Of a stretch of DNA of 64,000 nt, positions 1-8,189 are shown piece by piece; position 1 is the stretch's first letter, and each line of letters begins with the position of its first letter. The notes beneath the pieces are model-generated. The model was not told the DNA's origin. It did not search any database and saw nothing but the letters and a program-made list of their open reading frames with translations. The DNA is taken from NCBI GenBank assembly GCA_016000195.1, contig JAECRO010000003.1, positions 62,001-126,000 on the forward strand, read 5' to 3'. The position numbers and the translations under genes were made by a program. This DNA comes from Burkholderiales bacterium. Its GTDB lineage: Bacteria > Pseudomonadota > Gammaproteobacteria > Burkholderiales > Burkholderiaceae_C.

Positions 1-642
1 GTGCTGCTCGATGCTGGTGCCTTCGGTCAGCGCCTGGTTGCTGCTGAGCTGCTCGCGCGCGGCGACCACGCCCGCCCTGGCTGCGGCCAGTGCGCTTTTG
101 GCGTTGTCCAGCTGCGTTTGCGCATGACTGAGTTCTTCCCTGGAGACCGCGCCGTTGCCGGTCAGCGACTGGCGGCGGTTCAGGTCATCGGCGGCGCGCG
201 CAATGTCGCTGTTGGCCTTGCTCACATCGGCATCGTGCAGCGCGATTTGCGCGGCCAGCGAGCCATTGTTGGCGTACAGCGTGCGCGCCTGGCGCACGGC
301 CTGGGCCAGCGCGGCCTCGGCCTGGTCCAGCGCCACCCTGGCATCGGCCGGGTCCAGTTGCACCAGTGTCTGGCCGGCTTTCACAAAGTCGGTGTCGTCC
401 GCCATCAGGGCCATGACGGTGCCGCCGATTTGCGGCGTGATCTGGATCACGTTGCCCTGCACATAGGCGTTGTCGGTCGATTCGTAATGGCTGGCCACCA
501 GGTATTCGTAGGCGGCCCAGCCCAGGCCGGCCACCACCACCACGCTGGCCAGCGCGGTCAGTGCCGTCTTGCGTTTGGGATTGCCCGCCGGGGCGGCCGG
601 GCTGGCGGAAGCTGGGAAAGCGGAAGATTGAGGTGCGTTCAT
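1..642 (-). CDS. HlyD/EmrA-type membrane fusion protein of a multidrug efflux pump (3' end outside window)
   Basis: The first 214 codons are present; the C-terminus lies beyond the window edge. The protein opens with a short polar N-terminus, then one membrane segment at about residues 25-45, then STDNAYVQGNVIQITPQIGG, the lipoyl/barrel-sandwich start typical of EmrA. A long Ala/Gln-rich helical hairpin with coiled-coil character follows at about 95-210. The family forms the periplasmic bridge between an inner-membrane MFS or RND pump and an outer-membrane channel. It follows the outer-membrane factor gene by about 85 bp on the same strand, so it is very likely in the marR operon. The matching pump gene would lie further downstream, outside the window. 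Confidence 0.88.
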   Translation of the reverse strand, partial: MNAPQSSAFPASASPAAPAGNPKRKTALTALASVVVVAGLGWAAYEYLVASHYESTDNAYVQGNVIQITPQIGGTVMALMADDTDFVKAGQTLVQLDPADARVALDQAEAALAQAVRQARTLYANNGSLAAQIALHDADVSKANSDIARAADDLNRRQSLTGNGAVSREELSHAQTQLDNAKSALAAARAGVVAAREQLSSNQALTEGTSIEQH

Positions 643-726
643 GATCTTGAATTCAATGTTTGATGTGTTGGGAGCGCTTGCATACCCGGCTTTTGCAGGC
701 ATTGCTGACGGGTTTCTGTGCGTCTT

Positions 727-2328
727 TTATTGATCAAATGTGCTTCTTGCGCTTGCTGGACGGGCACTGACAGCTATTGTTTTTGTAGTGCCTTGCGTGA
801 CCGCCAGCGCCTCCGGGGTATAGCCGCCACCCAGCGCGCGAACCAGCGCCACCTGCGTGTCCAGTGCGCGGCCCGCCAGATCGACGGCCAGCCGGCGCTG
901 CGCCAGCACGCTGGTTTCGGCCGTCAGCACATTCAGGTAATTGCCCAGCCCGGCCTTGTAGCGCTGCACGGCGATGTCGTAAGCGCTTTCTGCCGCGTCC
1001 TGAGCCGCCCGCTGTTCGGCCTGCTGGCGGCCTATGGCCTGCGACGAGGCAACCTGGTCGGCCACATCGCGCACCGCGTCAATCACGGCGGCGTTGTAGC
1101 TTTCAACCGCCGCGTCCAGGTCCGCCGTTTTGCCGCGCAGATTGGCGCGCAGCCGGCCGGCATCAAAAACCGGCAGGCGCAGGGCCGGGCCGACGCCCCA
1201 CTGCTGGCTGCCCGAGTCCAGCAGACGGCCCAGCCCGAGGCTGGAAAAGCCGGCAAAGGCGACCAGGTTGATGTTGGGGTAGAACTGGGTCTTGGCATTC
1301 ACCACGTCTTTGGACGAGGCTTCGACACGCCAGCGCGCCGCCGCAATATCGGCACGGCGTCCCAGCAGGTCGGCGGGAATAAGCGGCGTTAACGCTATAT
1401 TTTTTATAGCTACTTGTGCCGATGGAACAAGCGCGACAGCACTGTTTGGCTCTCCAATCAGGGCGTTGATCGCATTGCGCGTCAGGGCCATCTGCTCCTG
1501 CACGGTCTCTAACTGCAGACGCGCCTCGGGCAGCCCGCCTTCGCTCTGGCGCAATTCCAGCCGGCTGTCCAGACCGGCATTCACACGGTCCCGGACCAGC
1601 TTGAGCGTCTCGTTCCGCTGGACCAGCGTGCGGCTTGCCACGGCAGACTGCTCATTCAGCCGCACCAGCTGAAAGTAAGTCCGCGCCACCTGGCTGGCCA
1701 GCAGCACGCGGGCCGCCTGGGCATCGGCCTGGGCGGCGTTCACGCTGCCCAGCGCGGCGTCCAGGGCCGCACGGTTCTTGCCAAAAAAGTCCAGCTCCCA
1801 GCTGGCAGCCAGCTGGGCCGTTCCGCTGTCGCCGATGGAGCCGGCCAAGGGCGCGGGGTAGAGTCCATTGGCGGTGTAGCGCTGGTGCGTCAGGTCGATC
1901 TGGCCATTGACCTGCGGCAAGGTGGCGGCCTTCGCCACTTCGCCCACGGCTTGCGCACGCGCCAGCCGTGCCTGCGCGAGTTTCAGGCTCGGGCTGGTTT
2001 GCAGCGCCTTGGCGACCAGGCCATTGAGCGTTTCGTCGCCAAAATCGCGCCACCATTCGGCGGCTACCGGCGCCTGCCCAGCGACCGCAGTCAGGCCGAG
2101 CGACGGCGCATCGCGCAAGCTGGCCTGCGGCGCAATGCCCGACATGTCCGCGCACCCGGTGATGCCGGTGGCCATCAGGCCAGCCGCCACCAGCCCGGCC
2201 ACTGAAACCAGTGCCATGCGAAACGAGGCGCGCCACACCGGCATGGTCGCCTGCCCCGGCACAAGCGCCAGTTCATTGACGCCCAGCGCCACGCTTTCAG
2301 GAAAAGGAGCATTGGTTTTATTTGTCAT
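727..2328 (-). CDS. NodT/OprM-type outer-membrane efflux lipoprotein
   Basis: A 533-residue TolC-family outer-membrane factor, which forms the trimeric exit duct of tripartite efflux pumps. The N-terminus is long, with a hydrophobic stretch ending in the lipobox TGITGC at about residues 54-59, so the mature protein should be acylated. Two outer-membrane efflux repeats follow, with typical helices such as SPSLKLAQARLARAQA and a second copy near residues 330-480. The ATG overlaps the marR end by 11 bases, which suggests coupling; an internal ATG at M29 is an alternative start. Two copies of the dispersed ATAGCTG repeat lie in the gene: one in frame (VAIKNIALT, near 1394-1441) and one forming the C-terminus. 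Function is clear at family level; substrates are unknown. Confidence 0.9.
   Translation of the reverse strand: MTNKTNAPFPESVALGVNELALVPGQATMPVWRASFRMALVSVAGLVAAGLMATGITGCADMSGIAPQASLRDAPSLGLTAVAGQAPVAAEWWRDFGDETLNGLVAKALQTSPSLKLAQARLARAQAVGEVAKAATLPQVNGQIDLTHQRYTANGLYPAPLAGSIGDSGTAQLAASWELDFFGKNRAALDAALGSVNAAQADAQAARVLLASQVARTYFQLVRLNEQSAVASRTLVQRNETLKLVRDRVNAGLDSRLELRQSEGGLPEARLQLETVQEQMALTRNAINALIGEPNSAVALVPSAQVAIKNIALTPLIPADLLGRRADIAAARWRVEASSKDVVNAKTQFYPNINLVAFAGFSSLGLGRLLDSGSQQWGVGPALRLPVFDAGRLRANLRGKTADLDAAVESYNAAVIDAVRDVADQVASSQAIGRQQAEQRAAQDAAESAYDIAVQRYKAGLGNYLNVLTAETSVLAQRRLAVDLAGRALDTQVALVRALGGGYTPEALAVTQGTTKTIAVSARPASARSTFDQ
729..785 (-). repeat. Dispersed ATAGCTG repeat, copy A
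   Basis: Read on the minus strand it has ATAGCTG, then GCCCGTCC, AAGCGCAAG and TTTGATCAA, the family layout. It encodes the last residues of the outer-membrane factor and runs into the gap before the emrA-like gene. Confidence 0.7.
1394..1441 (+). repeat. Dispersed ATAGCTG repeat, copy B (inside coding sequence)
   Basis: GCTATATTTTTTATAGCTAC followed by TTGTGCC, AAGCGCG and GCAC follows the family pattern. It is in frame inside the outer-membrane factor and reads as a VAIKNIALT linker between helices. Confidence 0.65.
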
Positions 2329-2848
2329 TTTTTTCTATCGATGCTTGCAGGGTTTGCGCCGTATCGAGCATGCGGCGCAGATAACTTTTGAGGGTGCTCC
2401 ACTCTTCCGCCGAGAAGCCGGCCAGCAGCGCGTTTTGAACGCCGCAAAGAATGCCCGGAATCTCTTTGGCGGCGGCGCGCCCGGCGTCGGTCAGATCCAG
2501 GTTGACGACGCGGCGGTCATCGCTGGAACGGGTGCGCTGGCACAGCTGCTTGGCTTCGAGCCGGTCCAGCAAACGCGTCATGGAGCCGGCATCGAGTTCG
2601 CACTGGCGCGCCAGTTCGGCCGCCGTTGAAGCGCAGCCCATGTGCAGCTTGAGCATCGGCACCCATTGCGCATTGGTCAGGCCGGAAGGTTCGAGTTCTC
2701 GTTCCACGCCTTGCGCCAGCAGCGAAATGATGCGCCGCATCATGTAGCCGACGCTGTCGTCAGACGTGTAGCCCTCGACGCGGTAAAAATCGGCCGGAGG
2801 AACAGGCTGCGCGTCGATATCGGGGTTAGAGTTGTGCTTTGAATCCAT
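2318..2848 (-). CDS. MarR-family transcriptional regulator
   Basis: A winged-helix regulator of 176 residues, the normal MarR size. The core runs from VGYMMRRIISLLAQGVERE (dimer helix) through LTNAQWVPMLKLH and the recognition region CELDAGSMTRLLDRLEAKQL to the wing SSDDRRVVNLDLTDAGR. The frame is open further upstream to 2989, but ATG at 2848 is chosen because it gives the usual MarR start and leaves a gap for operator DNA. It leads an operon with the outer-membrane factor and membrane fusion protein, and is divergent from an ABC exporter. MarR proteins usually repress such a pump until a small aromatic or phenolic ligand binds. The ligand here is unknown. Confidence 0.9.
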   Translation of the reverse strand: MDSKHNSNPDIDAQPVPPADFYRVEGYTSDDSVGYMMRRIISLLAQGVERELEPSGLTNAQWVPMLKLHMGCASTAAELARQCELDAGSMTRLLDRLEAKQLCQRTRSSDDRRVVNLDLTDAGRAAAKEIPGILCGVQNALLAGFSAEEWSTLKSYLRRMLDTAQTLQASIEKNDK

Positions 2849-2862
2849 GGCCCAAACAATAC

Positions 2863-2874
2863 TTGCTTGAGCAA
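2863..2874. promoter_or_regulatory. Candidate MarR operator
   Basis: TTGCTTGAGCAA is an inverted repeat (TTGCT/AGCAA, 2-base centre). It lies 15 bases upstream of marR and about 55 bases upstream of the divergent ABC exporter, where one site could repress both. Function is inferred from position and symmetry. Confidence 0.5.
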
Positions 2875-2927
2875 TCATTGTCAAGCCTGTCTTTGCATTG
2901 GCAAGCTTTAGCGCTAAACTCGCCTTC

Positions 2928-4742
2928 ATGGCCACCTCATCTGCTTCATCCTCACTGATCTCCAGCGCTTCCAGTTCAGCGCCCGCCAAAGCCTCGCCCC
3001 GTTCCCTGTCGGGCTTGATGCCGTTTCTGCGTCCTTACCGGGGGCGCATTGGGCTGGCGGTTTTTTTCCTGGTGATGGCGGCCGTGGCCACGCTGGTGTT
3101 TCCGCTGGCGCTGCGCAGCCTGATCGACGGCGGCATGGGCGCCGCCGGCAAGGGCGAACAGCTGATGGCGCTGCGCAACCACTTTTTCGAGCTGTTCGGC
3201 GTGGCGGCCGCACTGGGCCTTTTTTCCGCCGGACGGTTCTACACCGTCAGCTGGCTGGGCGAGCGGGTCACGGCCGACATCCGCAATGCGGTGTATTCGC
3301 ATGTGGTGCGGCAAAGCCCGGAGTTTTTTGAGACCACGCAAACCGGCGAGGTGCTGTCGCGCCTCACCGGCGACACCACGCTGGTGCAGACGGTGGTGGG
3401 CTCGTCGCTCAGCATGGGCCTGCGCAATGCCGTCATGGGCGTGGGTGCGCTCGGCATGCTGGTCGTCACCAACCCGTACCTGATGGTGCAGGTGCTGGGT
3501 GTGCTGCTGCTGATCGTCGCGCCGTCGGTGTGGTTCGGCCGGCGCGTGCGCAAGCTCTCGCGCGCCAGCCAGGACCGCGTGGCCGACTCCAGCGCGATTG
3601 CCGCCGAAGTGCTGAATGCGATTCCGGTGGTGCAAAGCTACACCGCCGAAGCCCGTGAAGCGGCGCGCTTCGACCAGTCAACGACAGACGCATTCATCAC
3701 CGCCATCCGCCGCACCAAGGCGCGCTCGGTGCTGGTGGCCTTCATCATCATCGCCACCTCGGCGGCGTTGCTGTGGGGCCTGTACCAGGGCACGCAGGCC
3801 GTCATGCGCGGCGACATTTCCGCCGGCCACCTGGGCCAGACGGTGGTGTATGTCATCATCCTGGCCAGCGCGGCGGCGGTGCTGGGCGAAGTCTATGGCG
3901 ACCTGCTGCGCGCGGCTGGCGCCACCGAGCGGCTGATGGAACTGCTGGAAACCCGCTCACCCGTGACTTCACCATCAAATCCGGTTCCTGCGCAGGTAGT
4001 ACGGGCGGGTAGCGCTATCAAATTCGAAGCAGTGACGTTTCACTATCCGTCCCGCCCGACGCAGCCCGCCCTGCTTGATTTCACCTTGAGCGTGGCGCCC
4101 GGCGAAACCGTTGCCATCGTCGGACCGAGCGGCGCCGGCAAAAGCACGGTGTTCCAGCTGCTGCTGCGGTTTTACGATCCCGACTCGGGACGGATTGAAC
4201 TGGATGGCGTGCGAACATCGGACATGGCGCTGCAGGACCTGCGCGGACGCATCGGGCTGGTTCCACAGGATGCGGTGATTTTCTCGACCAGCGCGCTGGA
4301 AAACATCCGCTACGGCAAGCCCGAGGCGAGCGATGATGAAGTCAGGGCGGCGGCGCAGGCCGCGTTTGCGCACGAGTTCATCACCGCGCTGCCCGAAGGC
4401 TACGACACCTTTCTGGGCGAACGCGGTGTGCGGCTTTCCGGCGGGCAACGCCAGCGTATCGCCATTGCGCGCGCCATGCTGAAAAACTCACCGCTGCTGC
4501 TGCTCGACGAAGCCACCAGCGCCCTCGACGCCGAAAGCGAACGCATGGTGCAGGCCGCGCTCGAATCCGCCATGAAGGGGCGCACCACGCTGGTGATTGC
4601 CCACCGCCTGGCCACGGTGCAGCAGGCCAGCCACATCCTGGTGCTCGACCATGGCCGGCTGGTGGAACAAGGCACGCATGCGCAACTGGTGCGCCAGGGC
4701 GGCATTTATGCACGGCTGGCGGCACTGCAGTTCAACGTCTGA
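2928..4742 (+). CDS. MsbA/ABCB-like ABC exporter, fused membrane and ATPase domains
   Basis: A half-transporter of 604 residues that would act as a homodimer in the inner membrane. After a Ser/Ala-rich N-terminus there are six predicted membrane helices at about 35-320, then a nucleotide-binding domain. Walker A is GPSGAGKST, the signature is LSGGQRQR and Walker B is LLLLDEATSALD, followed by the H-loop in VIAHRL. Start ATG 2928 is preferred over an upstream TTG at 2898. The linker between the two domains (about 345-370) is encoded by a dispersed ATAGCTG repeat copy. It is divergent from marR, so co-regulation is plausible. The substrate could be lipid or drug and cannot be read from sequence. 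Confidence 0.92.
   Translation: MATSSASSSLISSASSSAPAKASPRSLSGLMPFLRPYRGRIGLAVFFLVMAAVATLVFPLALRSLIDGGMGAAGKGEQLMALRNHFFELFGVAAALGLFSAGRFYTVSWLGERVTADIRNAVYSHVVRQSPEFFETTQTGEVLSRLTGDTTLVQTVVGSSLSMGLRNAVMGVGALGMLVVTNPYLMVQVLGVLLLIVAPSVWFGRRVRKLSRASQDRVADSSAIAAEVLNAIPVVQSYTAEAREAARFDQSTTDAFITAIRRTKARSVLVAFIIIATSAALLWGLYQGTQAVMRGDISAGHLGQTVVYVIILASAAAVLGEVYGDLLRAAGATERLMELLETRSPVTSPSNPVPAQVVRAGSAIKFEAVTFHYPSRPTQPALLDFTLSVAPGETVAIVGPSGAGKSTVFQLLLRFYDPDSGRIELDGVRTSDMALQDLRGRIGLVPQDAVIFSTSALENIRYGKPEASDDEVRAAAQAAFAHEFITALPEGYDTFLGERGVRLSGGQRQRIAIARAMLKNSPLLLLDEATSALDAESERMVQAALESAMKGRTTLVIAHRLATVQQASHILVLDHGRLVEQGTHAQLVRQGGIYARLAALQFNV
3971..4029 (-). repeat. Dispersed ATAGCTG repeat, copy C (inside coding sequence)
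   Basis: On the minus strand: GATAGCGCTAC, CGCCCGTAC, CCTGCGCAGG, GATTTGATGG. It encodes the linker between the membrane and ATPase domains of the ABC exporter. Confidence 0.65.
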
Positions 4743-4766
4743 GTGCGGAAATCCTCCCAAAATCAT

Positions 4767-4789
4767 AACCATGCCTTATTTGCATGGTT
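4767..4789. other. Perfect 8-bp hairpin downstream of the ABC exporter
   Basis: AACCATGC and GCATGGTT pair around a 7-base loop, 25 bases after the exporter stop. There is no T-run, so it is not a convincing intrinsic terminator. The rest of 4743-4915 shows nothing else recognisable. Confidence 0.4.
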
Positions 4790-4915
4790 AACGGAGCGAA
4801 CACTAGGAGGCTTCGGCTGCAGGCCAATGTCAGGATGCATCCTTCAACTCTGACCCCAGTTTCATCCTGTGGCACGCCTCCCACTCTTGCCTTTCGTGCG
4901 GGTGATCGGCGCAAA

Positions 4916-5668
4916 TTATTGCGTTGCCCCTGTTGGTCGACGACATTCGAAGCTGATTTTCGTCCACGGCGTACCGAAGATCAATACCGTGCTCGTTGTG
5001 AAGCTCGCTATACCGCCCGCATAATGGCATAAGGCTATTTGTCCGGCAAGATATAGGAGAGCAGCCACACATATAATTAAAACCACGAGCGCGAATATCA
5101 ATACCCCTCCCAGTGGAGAAGGCCGAATCTCGGACGAAGCACTCTCGGCAACGCGTGCATTTACTACGGACTGCGGGATGTCAAACGCGATTTGACTGCC
5201 ATTGGCATTGACGATAATGTGATACTTGTCCAGCAATTGCGTGACCGCCGCCTCCGCGGTCATTACCTGATCATCGGGGCTCAGGAGCGTGATGCGATAG
5301 CGATTTGTATCCGCTGTTTGGTCGATTAATTCCAGCGCTTGCGCTATTTGGCCGTCCCCTGTGAAAGTGAGCCCGGTAGTTATTCCACCCAGCGTTAGCC
5401 GTCCCAATAGCGGTGATTTAGCGTCATTGCCAGATGGGAGGGTGGTGATAGCAAGTGCTGCCCCGTCCAATGCTCCGCCTTTTATGCTTCCCTCGGCGAT
5501 ACTTGGGGAGTATTCTTCAGAACCAGAACCACAACCTGCAAGTATTAGTTGCAAGCCAACTCCCATAAAAACGGCTTTTTTGACAAAATTGCGCCTGTCA
5601 ATACGCTCACCCATGGCGCAAAGTTGTGCTTTTCGTTGGGCGGCGGTACTGTCTATCTGTTTACTCAT
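4916..5668 (-). CDS. Hypothetical lipoprotein with combined Tat motif and lipobox
   Basis: I do not recognise the family. The 250-residue protein has DRRNFVKKA at about residues 24-32, a good twin-arginine motif, followed by a hydrophobic stretch ending in ILAGC, a lipobox. This suggests Tat export followed by lipidation. The central 110 residues look like a soluble beta-rich domain. A second strongly hydrophobic segment (GGVLIFALVVLIICVAALLY) lies at about 186-205, before a Cys-containing tail. The ATG overlaps the stop of an upstream remnant frame as ATGA, as in coupled operons. Base composition is visibly less GC-rich than in neighbouring genes, which points to acquired DNA. Confidence 0.6.
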   Translation of the reverse strand: MSKQIDSTAAQRKAQLCAMGERIDRRNFVKKAVFMGVGLQLILAGCGSGSEEYSPSIAEGSIKGGALDGAALAITTLPSGNDAKSPLLGRLTLGGITTGLTFTGDGQIAQALELIDQTADTNRYRITLLSPDDQVMTAEAAVTQLLDKYHIIVNANGSQIAFDIPQSVVNARVAESASSEIRPSPLGGVLIFALVVLIICVAALLYLAGQIALCHYAGGIASFTTSTVLIFGTPWTKISFECRRPTGATQ

Positions 5669-5820
5669 TGTTTCACCTCTTTCCTGTGAAGTAGTAGCTC
5701 AGCATCTTGGGTTTTCCCCACGCCGTTGGAGCCCAACAAAATAAGTTCCGCAAGAGTTGCAGAATAAACTGGCAACGACAGCCTAATCTTAACCTGAATC
5801 CGTGAGTTCAAACCGTAAAT
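5665..5820 (-). pseudogene. Short coding remnant with a Walker A P-loop
   Basis: The open frame encodes about 51 residues and contains AELILLGSNGVGKTQDAELL. This is a hydrophobic strand followed by GxxxxGKT, the start of a P-loop ATPase. Its TGA overlaps the lipoprotein ATG as ATGA, as in coupled operon genes. Upstream, the left inverted repeat of the mobile element interrupts the region and the frame closes at a TAG within the element. I read it as the leftover of an ATPase gene disrupted by the insertion, but a chance P-loop match in a short frame cannot be ruled out. Confidence 0.35.
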
Positions 5821-5825
5821 CTAAT

Positions 5826-6486
5826 GGGTAATCCCCCGGCTTTGCCGGGGAGACAGTAGAAGTTTTACGTTTGCGTAGGTGTGGGGTGCCCATCGCAGAA
5901 ACTTCCAATCGTGAGCCGCCAAGCAAACGAAAGGAAAAGACTGGATGGACAGGATTGAAAGCCTAAACCACACGAAATGGGACTGCAAGTACCACGTCGT
6001 GTTCATACCGAAGAATCGCAGAACAGTGTTGTACGGTCAGTTAAGAAAGCACCTGGGGGAGGTGTTTCATACGCTAGCGCAGCACAAGGAGAGCCGCATA
6101 GAAGAGGGCCATGTGATGCGCGATCATGTGCATATGCTCATTGCGATACCGCCGAAATACGCTGTGTCGCAAGTCGTGAGGTATATCAAGGGGAAAAGCG
6201 CGATGCACCTGGCTCGGGTGTATGGGGAGAACAAGAGGAACTTTACCGGGCAGAGCTTCTGGGCGCGAGGCTACTTTGTCTCCACGGTGGGGCGAGATGC
6301 GCAGATGATCCAGGACTACATCCGGCACCAGGAAGAGGAGGATGCTCGACTGGAGCAGCTCGGTCTGTGGAGGTGAGATGCCACCGTTGCGGTGGCGCAA
6401 AGAGTTGGGGCCGCGTTAGCGTCCCCGTTTAGCCGCTTTGAGCGGCTCACAATTTGAAAGCCCCCGGCTTTGCCGGGGGATGGTTA
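5826..6486 (+). mobile_element. IS200-type insertion sequence (approximate ends)
   Basis: A single transposase gene is flanked by identical subterminal hairpins built on CCCCGGC-TTT-GCCGGGG, at 5834-5850 and 6461-6479. A further hairpin AGCCGCT-TTG-AGCGGCT is at 6431-6447. IS200-family ends are recognised as such single-strand hairpins. The exact cleavage points cannot be fixed from one copy. Confidence 0.7.
5945..6376 (+). CDS. tnpA: IS200/IS605-family Y1 transposase TnpA
   Basis: A 143-residue HUH/Y1 single-strand transposase, the normal IS200 length. The start of the family fold is HTKWDCKYHVVFIPKNRR at about residues 9-26. The metal-binding HUH motif is DHVHML near 60-65, and the likely nucleophilic tyrosine is in the helix MIQDYIRHQE near 120-129. 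No second gene (tnpB) is present, as in IS200 itself. An AAGGA ribosome site lies just upstream of the ATG. The frame is intact, so the element may still be active or have arrived recently. Confidence 0.92.
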   Translation: MDRIESLNHTKWDCKYHVVFIPKNRRTVLYGQLRKHLGEVFHTLAQHKESRIEEGHVMRDHVHMLIAIPPKYAVSQVVRYIKGKSAMHLARVYGENKRNFTGQSFWARGYFVSTVGRDAQMIQDYIRHQEEEDARLEQLGLWR

Positions 6487-6625
6487 CTTTCATATTTTTT
6501 CTTTAGAAATCAACAGCTTGTAGAACATCTCATCCTCACCCAGAAGGTGAACCTTTCAACTTCTCTAAGTTCTTGATTTTAAAAAGAAATTATTTATTTT
6601 ATTAACTTGAACTCACGGATTCAGG

Positions 6626-6801
6626 CTTAACTGAAGTTACACAGAAGAAGCACCATCCTCCAATGCAGGACTGCTTTGGTGAATTCTTTTCTTCATTGGA
6701 GAGTGCCAACATCAGTTAGTTAGAGGACAACAAGGCCTTGGGTACTTGGAGCCGCTTGAACCAAGCGGCACAATCCCTCTGTTTTTTACCAGGAACTATC
6801 C
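6626..6801 (+). promoter_or_regulatory. gdhA upstream region, shortened by the adjacent insertion
   Basis: Only 171 bases separate the element's target duplication from gdhA. The region holds an inverted repeat CTCCAATG (6658-6665)/CATTGGAG (6694-6701) and an AGGA ribosome site at about -10. No promoter match is strong enough to call. The preceding stretch 6377-6625 is IS200 right end and outer-element DNA. Confidence 0.4.
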
Positions 6802-8118
6802 ATGTCACAAGCAACCGCCGAAGGCGAAAGCGCCATCGCACCGGCCTCGGCCATCCCGTCCTACCTTCAGGCCGACAACCTCGGGCCTTGGGGCAACTAC
6901 CTGCAGCAGGTGGACCGCGTCATTCCGCACCTGGGCAAGCTGGCACGCTGGGCTGAAACCCTCAAGCGCCCCAAGCGCATCCTGATTGTCGATGTGCCGA
7001 TTCACATGGACGACGGCACGGTCGCGCACTTTGAGGGCTACCGCGTCCAGCACAATGTTTCGCGCGGTCCCGGCAAGGGCGGCGTGCGTTTTCACCAGGA
7101 TGTGACGCTGTCGGAAGTCATGGCCCTGTCGGCCTGGATGTCGGTGAAGAACGCAGCCGTCAACGTGCCTTACGGCGGCGCCAAAGGCGGCATTCGCGTG
7201 GACCCGAAAAAGCTCTCGCGCGGCGAGCTGGAGCGCATGACGCGCCGCTACACCAGTGAAATCGGCATCATCATCGGCCCCAACAAGGATATTCCGGCGC
7301 CCGACGTGAACACCAACGAGCAGATCATGGCCTGGATGATGGACACCTATTCCATGAACACCGGCTCCACCGCGACCGGCGTGGTGACGGGCAAGCCGGT
7401 TGACCTGGGTGGCTCGCTGGGCCGGCGCGAAGCCACCGGGCGCGGCGTGTTTACCGTGGGCACCGAAGCAGCCCGGCATATCGGGCTGGACATTGCCACC
7501 GCCCGGGTGGCCGTGCAGGGCTTCGGCAACGTGGGCGGCGTGGCGGGAAAACTGTTTTCCGAAGCCGGCGCGCGGATCATCGCGGTGCAAGACCATGGCG
7601 GCACGATTTTGTGTGAAGCCGGCCTGGATGTGCCAGCCCTCCTGCAACACGTTGCTGACACTGGCAGCGTGGCCGGCTTTGCCGGTGCGGAAGTACTTGC
7701 CGATGAAAAGTTCTGGGAGGTGGATTGCGACATCCTGATTCCGGCCGCGCTGGAGCAGCAGATCACCACCCAGAATGCGGGCCGCATCAAGGCGCGCATG
7801 ATCATTGAAGGCGCCAATGGACCGACGACGCCGGCAGCCGACGACATCCTGCAGGAGCGCAATGTGCTGGTGCTGCCCGACGTGATTGCCAACGCCGGCG
7901 GCGTGACCGTCAGCTACTTCGAGTGGGTGCAGGATTTTTCCAGCTTTTTCTGGGACGAGGACGAAATCAACGCCCGCCTGGTGAAAATCATGAAAATGGC
8001 CTTTGCCGGTGTCTGGCAAGTGGCACAGGAAAAAAAGGTCAGCCTGCGCACCGCCACATTTATCGTGGCCTGCCAGCGGATTCTGCATACGCGCGAATTG
8101 CGCGGCCTGTATCCCTGA
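6802..8118 (+). CDS. gdhA: Glutamate dehydrogenase (Glu/Leu/Phe/Val dehydrogenase family)
   Basis: A 438-residue hexameric-type glutamate dehydrogenase, which interconverts glutamate and 2-oxoglutarate plus ammonium. The substrate domain holds [10 protein letters not shown] and the catalytic-lysine loop [13 protein letters not shown] at about 108-120. The Rossmann domain has [11 protein letters not shown] near 233-243. Late in the protein, EGANGPTTP and [12 protein letters not shown] are family-typical. Coenzyme choice (NAD or NADP) cannot be decided with confidence. It stands alone with its own terminator, next to a recent insertion upstream that may alter its expression. It links to the nitrate assimilation genes as an ammonium-handling enzyme. 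Confidence 0.95.
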   Translation: MSQATAEGESAIAPASAIPSYLQADNLGPWGNYLQQVDRVIPHLGKLARWAETLKRPKRILIVDVPIHMDDGTVAHFEGYRVQHNVSRGPGKGGVRFHQDVTLSEVMALSAWMSVKNAAVNVPYGGAKGGIRVDPKKLSRGELERMTRRYTSEIGIIIGPNKDIPAPDVNTNEQIMAWMMDTYSMNTGSTATGVVTGKPVDLGGSLGRREATGRGVFTVGTEAARHIGLDIATARVAVQGFGNVGGVAGKLFSEAGARIIAVQDHGGTILCEAGLDVPALLQHVADTGSVAGFAGAEVLADEKFWEVDCDILIPAALEQQITTQNAGRIKARMIIEGANGPTTPAADDILQERNVLVLPDVIANAGGVTVSYFEWVQDFSSFFWDEDEINARLVKIMKMAFAGVWQVAQEKKVSLRTATFIVACQRILHTRELRGLYP

Positions 8119-8121
8119 GCA

Positions 8122-8189
8122 GGGGGCGGGCTTCGGGTAGCAAGGAAAGAGAAAGGCGTCAGCAGTACCGATCTGCCCGCCTCCTTTTT
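8122..8189 (+). terminator. gdhA intrinsic terminator candidate
   Basis: GGGGGCGGGC (8122-8131) pairs with GCCCGCCTCC (8175-8184), 10 bp with one wobble, followed by TTTTT. The loop is long (43 bases), which weakens the call. It lies between convergent genes. Confidence 0.5.

Larger units (their letters stand above)
5793..6625. mobile_element. Inverted-repeat-bounded mobile element with CTTAA target duplication, carrying a nested IS200-type element
   Basis: CCTGAATCCGTGAGTTCAA (5793-5811) is repeated in perfect inverted orientation at 6607-6625. Directly outside both ends is CTTAA (5788-5792 and 6626-6630), a 5-bp direct repeat expected from target duplication. The 833-bp unit contains an IS200/IS605-type transposase, but that family does not use such inverted ends or duplicate its target. 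The outer unit therefore looks like a non-autonomous (MITE-like) element or IS remnant of about 170 bp that an IS200-type element entered. It sits between the P-loop remnant and the gdhA promoter region. Its outer family is not identified. Confidence 0.75.

Noticed and set aside
1-663. Plus-strand open frame at the start of the window
   Set aside because: It is the antisense of the EmrA-like gene, whose minus-strand translation has clear family motifs.
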